Assembly: GCF_000179555.1 (NCBI RefSeq)
Contig: NZ_AECZ01000001.1
Location: 186,001-250,000, forward strand
DNA from: Solidesulfovibrio fructosivorans JJ]
GTDB lineage: Bacteria > Desulfobacterota > Desulfovibrionia > Desulfovibrionales > Desulfovibrionaceae
Length of the DNA: 64,000 bases
Direction: 5' to 3'
Position 1 is the stretch's first letter; every line of letters starts with the position of its first letter. Both the position numbers and the translations under genes were made by a program. Below are positions 16,822 through 24,110 of this stretch, piece by piece. The notes under the pieces are model-generated. The model was not told where the DNA came from and made no database searches. It worked only from the letters and a program-made list of their open reading frames with translations.

Positions 16822-17153
16822 TTCCCACCTCTGTCCCTCTGTTCCGCCTTTGTTGGCCTGCCGCGTCGCCTGACAGGAGGCAGCTCATGGCCGAGGCTGT
16901 CTTTGGCCCTGATTTCGGCCTGGGCGGCTTTGTCGTCGATCCATGCGTCAACGGACTCCACCTGCCAGGCCAGGCGGCGACCCAGCTTTATAGGCGGCGG
17001 AACGGCGTCAAACTGCTTACGTGCGAGATGGCCGTGAATGGATGCGATGCTTTTCCCAAGAATGATGGACAATTCCTCGATGTTGTAGAACGTTTTGTGA
17101 CCATGAGTACTCCTTGTCAGCTGTGAAAGCTGTGAATGGCTGTGTATAAGCAT
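16818..17153 (-). CDS. HTH DNA-binding protein, possibly frameshifted at its start
   Basis: The frame encodes a helix-turn-helix regulator core: FYNIEELSIILGKSIASIHGHLARKQ, then PPPIKLGRRLAWQVESVDAWID, the AlpA/excisionase-type pattern, followed by a basic tail (RRRGRPTKAEQRDR). The only ATG in this frame (17153) has no ribosome-binding site and lies upstream of the -10 of a good promoter (17144-17173). A far better start, ATG 17103 with AGGAG 7 bases upstream, is one base out of frame. An extra A in the following CAAAAC run would join it to the HTH domain. Either the gene is frameshifted, or translation starts elsewhere. Confidence 0.55.
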   Translation of the reverse strand: MLIHSHSQLSQLTRSTHGHKTFYNIEELSIILGKSIASIHGHLARKQFDAVPPPIKLGRRLAWQVESVDAWIDDKAAQAEIRAKDSLGHELPPVRRRGRPTKAEQRDRGGK

Positions 17154-17173
17154 GAGTCGATGAATGGTGTCAA
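17144..17173 (-). promoter_or_regulatory. Sigma70-type promoter of the replication/mob operon
   Basis: On the minus strand TTGACA (17173-17168), an 18-base spacer and TTATAC (17149-17144). Predicted transcription start is near 17137, upstream of the HTH, DUF3987 and possibly mob genes. A short AT-rich run precedes it. Confidence 0.5.
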
Positions 17174-17483
17174 CACACGCAAGATTTGCGTACCCCTTAT
17201 ACTGCTTATGCCAGTTATGTCAGTGTAAGGTGTATTTGTGTCATTAAGTGTCACTGTATGGCATTGAGGAAGGGCCTCATCGAGCAGGGTGCTTGTCAGC
17301 GGGAAGGGGGAGGGAGGTTTTGAAGCTGTAAGGGCAGTCCCCGCGCGAATGCCCGGCGTGCGCCTTTGAAGGCTCCAGTTTGGCGAGGTGCCTGGAACGG
17401 CTCCACGCGCCAAAGTCGGGGGCATTGGGTGCGGGCGGGAAGTCGGACCGGAAAAGCGCTGCCTGAGGCCTGAGCGCATGGTC
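17174..17483. other. Intergenic region between replication operon and mqsRA
   Basis: About 310 bases. Apart from the divergent promoters at its ends there is no supported gene. A GTGTCATTAAGTGTCACTG near 17238 contains a doubled GTGTCA-like unit of unknown meaning. Confidence 0.35.
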
Positions 17484-17517
17484 TTGACAAAAAGTACCTT
17501 TATGGTAATTTTTCTTC
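17484..17517 (+). promoter_or_regulatory. mqsRA promoter and probable MqsA operator
   Basis: TTGACA (17484-17489) is followed by an imperfect palindrome AAAGTACC-TTTAT-GGTAATTT (about 17491-17511) that overlaps a possible -10 (TAATTT). MqsA binds an AACCT-N-AGGTT type palindrome in E. coli and represses its own operon; a similar role is inferred. No ribosome-binding site separates it from the mqsR ATG, so the transcript may be nearly leaderless. Confidence 0.5.
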
Positions 17518-17820
17518 ATGGAAAAGAGAAAACCGACATACGACCTGGCCTCTTTCCGGGATGCGGCGAGAAGAGGCGATGTCTCCGTGACGAAAACCGC
17601 CGCCCAGGCAGCCCACCACCTCGGGTTCGATTACGAGGGCATGATGTCGGTTGTTGAGAGCATGGAACGCAGGCACTTTTACAAGTCCATGACCGCCTAT
17701 GCGGATAGCACGGCGTGGCAGGACGTATATCATGTGCCTTCAGTCGCTGGGATTTTGTATGTAAAATTTATGGCTGGACGGATTTCGGCCTTTGATCTTC
17801 TCTCTTTCAAGGAGAAATAA
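17518..17820 (+). CDS. mqsR: MqsR-family mRNA interferase toxin
   Basis: A 100-residue toxin. It begins MEKRKPTYDLASF and ends ISAFDLLSFKEK, matching the ends of MqsR. The conserved centre FYKSMTAYADSTAWQDVYHVP (near 54-74) is nearly identical in spacing to E. coli MqsR. MqsR is a RelE-like ribonuclease cleaving mRNA at GC-containing sites, neutralised by MqsA. The toxin gene precedes the antitoxin, separated by one base, as in the E. coli operon. In this island it may act in stabilization or phage defence. Confidence 0.9.
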   Translation: MEKRKPTYDLASFRDAARRGDVSVTKTAAQAAHHLGFDYEGMMSVVESMERRHFYKSMTAYADSTAWQDVYHVPSVAGILYVKFMAGRISAFDLLSFKEK

Positions 17821-17821
17821 A

Positions 17822-18244
17822 ATGGAACTCAATCCAGTGTGCCACGAGGACGGAACCGAAATGGTTCGTGACGTGAGGCCCGTGGAATTCTCCTACAAGG
17901 GGCAGACCATGACTGTTGATATGCCCGGATGGTATTGTCCGAAATGTGGGGAAGGTCTCTATACTCGTGCGGACATGAAGGTTTCCGATCGGGCACTAAA
18001 CGCCATGAAGGCGAAGTGTGAAGGCCTGTTGGATGGCCCGCAGATAAAGCGCATCCGGAAGAAACTCGGGCTGACCCAGGCGGCGGCAGGGGACCTTATC
18101 GGCGGTGGACCGAAAGCGTTTACCAAGTACGAGAAGGGGGACGCCCTGACCAGTCGGGCCGTGACCAATCTTTTGAAGGTGCTTGACGCCTTGCCTGATG
18201 CTTTAACCATCCTTCGGGCAAATCAGGACCGTCCTTCCTGCTGA
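17822..18244 (+). CDS. mqsA: MqsA-family antitoxin and transcriptional repressor
   Basis: A 140-residue protein starting at ATG 17822, one base after the mqsR stop. The N-terminal zinc-binding domain has C-H-E-D near residue 7 and WYCPKCGEGLYT near 40. The C-terminal XRE-type helix-turn-helix contains IKRIRKKLGLTQAAAGDLIGGGPKAFTKYEKG and ends with a conserved LLKVLDALP. It neutralises MqsR and represses the operon, probably through the palindrome at 17491-17511. Confidence 0.9.
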   Translation: MELNPVCHEDGTEMVRDVRPVEFSYKGQTMTVDMPGWYCPKCGEGLYTRADMKVSDRALNAMKAKCEGLLDGPQIKRIRKKLGLTQAAAGDLIGGGPKAFTKYEKGDALTSRAVTNLLKVLDALPDALTILRANQDRPSC

Positions 18245-18347
18245 TGACCGCACAGTCCCGGGGTGAACTGGTCATCCGGCCCCGAGTTCACCCCGAGGCT
18301 GGATAATCATTCCGCCAAGCTCGGAAAAAAAGCACATTTCCCGTCGG

Positions 18348-18391
18348 TGGAGCAAAAAAAAGTTGCTCCAATTTGCTCCAATTTTGCTCCA
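18348..18391. repeat. TTGCTCCA repeat cluster, right end of element 2
   Basis: TGGAGCAA at 18348-18355 and TTGCTCCA at 18363-18370, 18373-18380 and 18384-18391. This mirrors in content (one inverted, three direct) the cluster at 3235-3279 and lies about 110 bases inside the right att copy. Probably paired arm-type sites for the element's recombinase. Confidence 0.6.
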
Positions 18392-18498
18392 CTCGGTCTG
18401 GAAAAACGTGGATGTTCAAGAAAATTTGTGAGCATTCATCTATTTGGTTTTATTTGAATATTTTTGGTAAGTCCTGGCAATATTTGACTGAAAAATGC

Positions 18499-18563
18499 GA
18501 CTTCAAATCCAGTGGGACGTCGAGAGGCGTCCGGTAGGTTCGACTCCTATACGCTTCCGCCAT
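18499..18563 (+). repeat. Attachment site: 3' part of tRNA-Sec (right copy, attR)
   Basis: Same 65 bases as 3108-3172 with one mismatch (A instead of C in the variable arm). CCA lies at 18560-18562 and is followed by a run of seven T, as at the natural end of a tRNA gene. The preceding bases do not form the 5' half of tRNA-Sec. It marks the right end of element 2 and the return to host sequence. Confidence 0.88.
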
Positions 18564-18880
18564 TTTTTTGCCCATCCACCCCTTTTGTGGATATCACTTC
18601 CAACCCGCCCTTGGCCCCACATGGGGCCCGGATCGATTTTGCCGCCATATTTCCCTCTGCCCCATTGAATACCTCCTCTGCTTCGTGTCACAATTTTCTT
18701 GGAATAGCGGCCGGCGCGCCCTCGGCTATGCGCGTTTCGAACCTGCGCGCCATGCCGGTCTGAAGTCCGGGGAATGAGAAATGTGCGCCGCTATCGATTC
18801 TGTTTCTGGGCAAAACCATTTTTTCCTGATAAGGGAATAACGCAACCTTCCGCCTGAACGCTTAACTGCACGGATACGCC
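18564..18880. other. Chromosomal intergenic region right of attR
   Basis: About 317 bases between attR and the phosphodiesterase gene. No coding sequence or RNA is supported. It is presumably the original downstream flank of the tRNA-Sec gene. Confidence 0.4.
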
Positions 18881-20758
18881 ATGTCCTTTGCCAATACCGT
18901 CCGCAAGGCCCTTGTCATCGGCATCGACGGCCTTGATCCGAACCTGTGCCGCGCCCTGGCCGGCCAGGGAAAGTTGCCCCATCTGTCCCGTCTGGCCGCA
19001 GGAGGGACCTTCGCCGACCTGGCAACCGTCAACCCGGCCCAGAGCCCGGTGGCCTGGACCTGTCTAGCCACGGGAACCAATCCCGGTGTCCACGGCGTCT
19101 ACGATTTCATCGTGCGCGATCCGGCCACCTATCTGCCGCGCCTGTCTCTGACCAAACCGGGATCGGGGGGCACGCCGGCTCCCGCCTACGACACCCCGAC
19201 TTTTTTCGACGTGGCGGCACAGACCGGATTGCCGGTTACGGCCGTGCGCTGGCCTGTGACCTATCCGCCGGCTTTTGCCGGGGCGAAGGTGCTCTCCGGG
19301 CTCGGCGCGCCCGACGTCAAAGGGCGGCTTGGCAACTACGTCCAATACGTGGAGGTCCTTCCCGCCGGCGGCGGGGGCGGACGTGGCCGGGTGGAGCGGG
19401 TGCCCTTTGGCGACGGCCGGGCACGCATCGCCATCGAGGGACCGGTGGCGCTGGTGGCCGGCAAACGGAGCCCGGTCCGCACGGAGATGGAGCTTACCCG
19501 GCACGACGGCAGACTCCATTACGCCGTTGGCGGGCAGCACGGGGAGCTTGCCCCCGGGGAGTGGTCGCCCTATCTCACACTTTCTTTTCCCATGGCCGAG
19601 GGCCGGCTCGTGACCGGGGTGACGCGGCTTTTCTGCGGTCGCCTTGAACCCTTGGAGCTTTACTGCGGGCCGGTGCAGGTCGACCCCCGCGCGCCGAACC
19701 TGCCCGTGGCCGCGCCCGAGGGCTATGCGGCCGAATTGGCGGCGGCCCTCGGCGGCCCGTATTCCACCCTGGGCATGCCCGAGGAGACCAAGGGGCTTAC
19801 CGACGGCGTGGTGACGGACGAGGCCTTTCTCGCCTTTTGCGACGATGTGACCCGTGAACGCGAAGCCATGCTGGAACACGAACTCGGCCGTTTCGCCGAA
19901 GGCCTGCTGTCCGTCGTCTTCGATACTTCGGACCGTATCCAGCACTGTTTCTGGCGCTACCACGATCCGTCCCATCCGCTTTACGATCCAGTGGCGGCGG
20001 CCCGGCTCGGGCCGGTCATCGAAACCCACCTGGCCCGTATGGACGCCATGGTCGGCCGGGTCGTGGAAGCCGCCGGCGACGACACGGCCCTTTTCGTCTG
20101 CTCGGACCACGGCTTTTGCTCCTACGCCCGGTCCTTCGACGCCAATGCTTGGCTGGCCCGGGCCGGCTACCTGAAGCTCAAGCCTCACGATCCTGCCGAC
20201 AACGGCGAGCTTTTCAAGCATGTGGACTGGTCGGGTACCCGGGCCTACGCCCTGGGCTTCGGCTCCATCTACTGCAACCTGGCCGGCCGGGAGCGGAGCG
20301 GCATCGTGGCTCCGGGGCAGCCGGCCCGGGAATTGGCCGACGAGATCGCGGCGCGTCTTTCGCAGCTCGACGATGCCGGTACGCCGGCTGTTGCCGCCGT
20401 GCACCGCAAGGAGGATATCTACGGCGGCGCAAAGGCTTCGGACGCGCCGGATCTGGTGGTCGGGTTGCGACCGCCGTACCGTATGGCCTGGACGGCGGCC
20501 ATCGGCGGCGCATCGGCGGAAGTATTCGCGGACAACAGGCAGAAGTGGTCCGGGGACCATTGCGTGGACGCCTCGTTCGTTCCGGGTGTGCTTTTCTCTA
20601 ACCTGCCCCTGCCGGGCGCGGCCGGCGGCGCGGTCTCCCAGACGCGTCTTGCGGCTACGGTCTGCCGTGTTCTGGGGCTTGCGCCGGCGGCGGGCATGGA
20701 GCCCGACCTGTTCGACGGGAGGGACGCTCTTGACGATCGGGCTTCGCGGAATTATTAA
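18881..20758 (+). CDS. Alkaline-phosphatase-superfamily phosphodiesterase
   Basis: A 625-residue type I phosphodiesterase/nucleotide pyrophosphatase-like protein. Metal-binding motifs are visible: VIGIDGLDPNL near residue 13, the nucleophile region SPVAWTCLATGTNPGVHGVYDF near 55-75, VFDTSDRIQHCFWRYHD near 345, VCSDHGF near 405 and GDHC near 560. Related proteins act on phosphodiesters, phosphonate-like compounds or sugar phosphates; the substrate is not evident. No signal peptide is seen, so it is probably cytoplasmic. It is the first host gene after the island; the operator of the next gene overlaps its stop codon. Confidence 0.8.
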   Translation: MSFANTVRKALVIGIDGLDPNLCRALAGQGKLPHLSRLAAGGTFADLATVNPAQSPVAWTCLATGTNPGVHGVYDFIVRDPATYLPRLSLTKPGSGGTPAPAYDTPTFFDVAAQTGLPVTAVRWPVTYPPAFAGAKVLSGLGAPDVKGRLGNYVQYVEVLPAGGGGGRGRVERVPFGDGRARIAIEGPVALVAGKRSPVRTEMELTRHDGRLHYAVGGQHGELAPGEWSPYLTLSFPMAEGRLVTGVTRLFCGRLEPLELYCGPVQVDPRAPNLPVAAPEGYAAELAAALGGPYSTLGMPEETKGLTDGVVTDEAFLAFCDDVTREREAMLEHELGRFAEGLLSVVFDTSDRIQHCFWRYHDPSHPLYDPVAAARLGPVIETHLARMDAMVGRVVEAAGDDTALFVCSDHGFCSYARSFDANAWLARAGYLKLKPHDPADNGELFKHVDWSGTRAYALGFGSIYCNLAGRERSGIVAPGQPARELADEIAARLSQLDDAGTPAVAAVHRKEDIYGGAKASDAPDLVVGLRPPYRMAWTAAIGGASAEVFADNRQKWSGDHCVDASFVPGVLFSNLPLPGAAGGAVSQTRLAATVCRVLGLAPAAGMEPDLFDGRDALDDRASRNY

Positions 20759-20772
20759 TTTCAAAAATTAAT
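20754..20772. promoter_or_regulatory. Probable MarR operator palindrome
   Basis: A perfect inverted repeat ATTAATTT-CAA-AAATTAAT, 18 bases before the marR ATG and overlapping the TAA of the upstream gene. AT-rich palindromes of this size directly before marR genes are the usual autoregulatory sites. Confidence 0.55.
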
Positions 20773-20790
20773 TATTAGAAGGACGTAACC

Positions 20791-21294
20791 ATGTCCGACG
20801 ATCTCAATGCCTGCGCCCGCGAACTCCTGGAAGTCATGCCGCTTGTCATGCAGGACCTGCGCCAGACCATGCGCAGCCACAGCGCCCCGGATCTCCGCGT
20901 TCCGGAACTGCGCAGCATGGCTTTTTTGCGGCATTTCCCCGGGTCCAACCTGACCGATCTGGCCGAATACATCGGCGTATCCCTGCCATCCATGTCCAAG
21001 CTGGTGGATGCCTTGGCCTATCGCGGTTTTGTCGAGCGCAAACCCGATCCCTCGGACCGACGACGGGTGCGCCTGAGCCTGACCGAGGAGGGGGCAAACG
21101 TGCTGTCCAAGGCCCGGGAGGCGGTCAAGGCCAAGTTTGCCACGCGGTTGGCTCGCCTGACGGCCACGGACATCACCCTGGTGACCACGGGCATGGCGCT
21201 GTTGCGGGAACTCTTCACCAATACGGGCGCCGCGCCGGGAGCAGGCGAAATCAACCAGCCCGCGTCCGAAAACGCCGAAAGCATCCAGGCGTGA
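20791..21294 (+). CDS. MarR-family transcriptional regulator
   Basis: A 167-residue winged-helix regulator. The core LRSMAFLRHFPGSNLTDLAEYIGVSLPSMSKLVDALAYRGFVERKPDPSDRRR (written here as motif order: helix-turn-helix, then wing D-x-R-D/S-D-R-R) is typical, with C-terminal dimerisation helices. The RBS AAGGACG precedes ATG 20791. It lies just upstream of an MFS exporter, the standard arrangement where MarR senses a small toxic compound and represses the pump and itself. The palindrome at 20754-20772 is the likely operator. Confidence 0.88.
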   Translation: MSDDLNACARELLEVMPLVMQDLRQTMRSHSAPDLRVPELRSMAFLRHFPGSNLTDLAEYIGVSLPSMSKLVDALAYRGFVERKPDPSDRRRVRLSLTEEGANVLSKAREAVKAKFATRLARLTATDITLVTTGMALLRELFTNTGAAPGAGEINQPASENAESIQA

Positions 21295-21439
21295 CGCGCC
21301 CGTCCGGCCGCAAGGCGCAACCGCCTAAGGGCGGGGCGTCATCGAGAGAACGGGCGTAAGCGGCCCGATCGGGAAGACTCCTCGTTCGGGTGCGCAATCG
21401 GTCGGAGTCGGCCCTTCGAAAAAACAGGAATCGTTCTTC

Positions 21440-22735
21440 ATGGATCACGTCGTCAGCGGGAAGAACGGTGGGGGGCTGCGCCTGCGTTCGCGGCAGTCTC
21501 TGGACCGTTTGTCCCGATCGTTTCGCCATCGCAATTTCCGGCTTTTTTTCGCCGGCCAATTCATCTCCCTCGTCGGCACCTGGATGCAGTCCGTGGCCGT
21601 CTCCTGGCTGGTCTACCGGCTCACGGGATCGAGCCTGGCCCTGGGGCTGGTCGGCTTCGTGGGCTACCTGCCCGTGTTCGTGCTCGGGCTTTGGGGCGGC
21701 TATCTGGCCGACCGCGGCAACAAGCGTTCCTTGCTCCTCGTCACCCAAACTGCGGCCATGTTTCAGGCTCTGGCCCTGGCCTTTCTCACCCTAAGCGGCA
21801 CGGCCACGGTGTGGCTGGTCGGGGCGCTGGCCATGGTGCTCGGCACGATAAACGCCGTGGATATGCCGACGCGCCAGGCCTTCGTGGTGGACATGGTGGG
21901 CAAGGAGGATCTGCACAACGCCATTGCGCTCAATTCCTCCATGTTCAACAGCGCCCGTGTGCTCGGTCCGGCCGTGGCCGGGATACTGGTGGCGACAGTG
22001 GGGGAGGGCTGGTGCTTTTGCATCAACGGCATAAGCTACATTGCCGTCATCGCCGGGCTTCTCATGATGCGTCTGCCGCCGTCACCGCCGCGCCCGAAAA
22101 CGGTTTCCATGGCGGACCATATGCGCGCGGGCATCCGCTACGCCCTAAACGACCGGCCCATGCGGGCCATTTTGACCGGGCTTTGCCTGGTCAGCCTTTT
22201 CGGCGCCTCCTACATGGTGCTCATGCCGGTTTTCGTGGACACGATCCTGGCCCATGGCGCGTCGGGGCTCGGCTTTCTCATGGCCGCCACGGGAGTCGGC
22301 AGCGTGATCGCGGCGCTGACCCTGGCCGTGCGCAAGGAAAGCGCCGGGCTTGACCGGGTGCGGATCTTCGCCGGCCTGGGGTTCGGCGTGGCCCTTATCA
22401 TCTTTGCCCTGTCCCGATCATTTTGGCTGTCCCTGGTGCTGGCCTCGGTGCTCGGGTATTGCCTGATCCTCTTTTTCGCCGCCGCCAATACCCTGCTTCA
22501 ATTGCGCAGTCCCGACGCCATGCGGGGTCGGGTCATGGCGCTTTATTCCATCACCCTCGTCGGCATGGCCCCGTTTGGCTCGCTTTTCGCCGGGACCTCG
22601 GCCAGCCTGATCGGCGCGCCGGCCACGGTGCTCCTTTCCGGCGTCATCTGTGCCGTCGGCATCGGCTGGCTGGCGCGCAGAAAGCCCCATGCCGATGGCT
22701 CGAGCGATACGGGCTCGGCCCGAACGTCCTCATAA
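21440..22735 (+). CDS. MFS efflux transporter (EntS/DUF894-like)
   Basis: A 431-residue protein with about 12 membrane segments. The N-terminus RSFRHRNFRLFFAGQFISLVGTWMQ is the signature start of the MFS_3 (enterobactin-exporter-like) group, followed by a loop motif LADRGNKR between TM2 and TM3 and the DMPTRQAFVVDMV segment typical of this group. It probably exports a siderophore, drug or other small molecule by proton antiport. It lies 145 bases after marR in the same direction and is the presumed target of that regulator. Confidence 0.85.
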   Translation: MDHVVSGKNGGGLRLRSRQSLDRLSRSFRHRNFRLFFAGQFISLVGTWMQSVAVSWLVYRLTGSSLALGLVGFVGYLPVFVLGLWGGYLADRGNKRSLLLVTQTAAMFQALALAFLTLSGTATVWLVGALAMVLGTINAVDMPTRQAFVVDMVGKEDLHNAIALNSSMFNSARVLGPAVAGILVATVGEGWCFCINGISYIAVIAGLLMMRLPPSPPRPKTVSMADHMRAGIRYALNDRPMRAILTGLCLVSLFGASYMVLMPVFVDTILAHGASGLGFLMAATGVGSVIAALTLAVRKESAGLDRVRIFAGLGFGVALIIFALSRSFWLSLVLASVLGYCLILFFAAANTLLQLRSPDAMRGRVMALYSITLVGMAPFGSLFAGTSASLIGAPATVLLSGVICAVGIGWLARRKPHADGSSDTGSARTSS

Positions 22736-22830
22736 ATCGTGATGGGGGATGCGTACGGCCGTCATCCGGCCGTGCGTGGGACCGGGGTAGCGTACCTCCG
22801 GCGGGGCCGTGAGGAGGGGGCGCAGGCAAT

Positions 22831-22852
22831 AAAAAACCCCGCCTGCGCGGGG
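22831..22852 (-). terminator. Rho-independent terminator
   Basis: Stem CCCCGC (22837-22842) / GCGGGG (22847-22852) with loop CTGC; on the minus strand it is followed by six T (22836-22831). It is a second stop for minus-strand transcription coming from ffs. Confidence 0.7.
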
Positions 22853-22933
22853 CCATAGCCGAGAGCTGTTGTCTTATGTGCTTTGAAAGGGCCTCGACGC
22901 CGTCACACACATACGACTGGTGGCGTGGCCCAT

Positions 22934-22958
22934 AAAAAAAGCGCGAGTCTCCTCGCGC
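22934..22958 (-). terminator. Terminator of the SRP RNA gene
   Basis: Stem GCGCGAG (22941-22947) / CTCGCGC (22952-22958), loop TCTC, followed on the minus strand by seven T. It lies 7 bases after the 3' end of ffs. Confidence 0.8.
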
Positions 22959-22964
22959 TTTTAA

Positions 22965-23052
22965 GGGAAGCCGGACACCCGGCAACAACCGTTACCGCTG
23001 CTTCCTTTCGGACCTGACGGGGTTGGCGGCGTGACCGCCGCCCGGCTTCCCC
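22965..23052 (-). ncRNA. ffs: Small signal recognition particle RNA (4.5S type)
   Basis: On the minus strand the conserved domain IV core GTCAGGTCCGAAAGGAAGCA is present (near 23017-22998), and the ends GGGGAAGCCGGG and CCGGCTTCCC pair to close the hairpin, giving about 88 nt. This RNA binds Ffh and directs membrane proteins to FtsY. It lies 8 bases downstream of tRNA-Ser and is followed by a terminator. Confidence 0.93.
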
Positions 23053-23060
23053 AAAATATG

Positions 23061-23150
23061 TGGCGGAGAGGGAGGGATTTGAACCCTCGGTACCCGTTAA
23101 GGTACATACGATTTCCAATCGTACTCCTTCGGCCGCTCGGACACCTCTCC
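23061..23150 (-). tRNA. tRNA-Ser (anticodon GGA)
   Basis: On the minus strand GGAGAGG opens the acceptor stem and CCTCTCC-G-CCA closes it, with CCA encoded at 23063-23061. The anticodon loop reads GATTGGAAATC (anticodon GGA). The long variable arm and the T loop GGTTCAAATCC are typical of class II tRNA-Ser. Total length 90. Confidence 0.97.
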
Positions 23151-23206
23151 GCAAGAGCAAAGTTGTATAGCCGCCCCTCCTGATTCTGGCAAGCAAAAAA
23201 AGCGGG

Positions 23207-24100
23207 TTAGGCCAATTTTTTCCCGGTCAGCACCGCATAGGCCGTCAGGTACTTCTCCCGGGTCCTGGCCACCACGTCCTCGGGCAGGCGCGGCGCGGGC
23301 GGCTTTTTGTCGAAGCCGATCGAGGTCAGCCAGTCGCGCAGATACTGCTTGTCGTAGCTCGGCTGGGAGTTGCCCGGCTTGTAGCCTTCCGCCGGCCAGA
23401 ACCGCGAGGAATCCGGGGTCAGGACCTCGTCGATGAGGATGAGCCCGTCATCGGTTTGGCCGAACTCGAACTTGGTGTCCGCGATGATGATGCCGCGCCC
23501 ACGGGCGTAGTCCCGGGCCTTGGCGTACATGGCGAGGCTCAGTTCCTCCACCTTGGCGCACAGCTCGACGCCGATCATGTCCTTGGCCTTGGCGAGCGTG
23601 ATGTTCTCGTCGTGGGCGCCGAGGTCGGCCTTGGTCGAGGGCGTGAAAAGGGGCTCGGGCAGTATGTCCGATTCGACCAGCCCGGCCGGGAGCGCGTGGC
23701 CGCAGACCGTGCCCGTGGCCTTGTAGTCCTTGAGCCCAGAGCCGGTGATGAACCCGCGCACGATGCACTCGATGGGCAGGGGCTTGGCCTTCCTGGCCAC
23801 CACCGACCGGCCGGCGAGCTGTTCGGCGTAGGGCGCGCAGGCGGCCGGAAAATTCGCCACCTCCGTGGCCAGCAAATGGTTGGGAACCATATCCCTAAAC
23901 ATGTCCATCCAAAACAGCGTGATCTGGTTGAGAATGACGCCCTTTTGCGGGATGGGGTCGGGCATGATCACGTCATAGGCGGAGATGCGGTCCGTGGTGA
24001 CGATTAAAAGGCTCTCCGGGGAGAGGTCGTAAATGTCGCGGACCTTGCCCCGCGAACGCAGGGTCAGGGCCGGGATATCGGTCTGGGCGACGGCATCCAT
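23207..24100 (-). CDS. purC: SAICAR synthetase
   Basis: A 297-residue phosphoribosylaminoimidazole-succinocarboxamide synthase, which joins aspartate to CAIR with ATP in purine synthesis. Visible motifs are LTLRSRGKVRDIYDL at the N-terminus, TTDRISAYDVIMP, PIECIVRGFITGSGLKDY and LILIDEVLTPDSSRFWP. ATG 24100 is chosen because it gives the family start; upstream codons are not conserved. It lies 10 bases downstream of hisD, so the two are probably one transcript. Confidence 0.96.
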   Translation of the reverse strand: MDAVAQTDIPALTLRSRGKVRDIYDLSPESLLIVTTDRISAYDVIMPDPIPQKGVILNQITLFWMDMFRDMVPNHLLATEVANFPAACAPYAEQLAGRSVVARKAKPLPIECIVRGFITGSGLKDYKATGTVCGHALPAGLVESDILPEPLFTPSTKADLGAHDENITLAKAKDMIGVELCAKVEELSLAMYAKARDYARGRGIIIADTKFEFGQTDDGLILIDEVLTPDSSRFWPAEGYKPGNSQPSYDKQYLRDWLTSIGFDKKPPAPRLPEDVVARTREKYLTAYAVLTGKKLA

Positions 24101-24110
24101 GGCGGGTTCC

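Noticed and set aside
18512-18763. Small gene starting in attR
   Set aside because: Frame overlaps the tRNA-derived repeat and has no ribosome-binding site.
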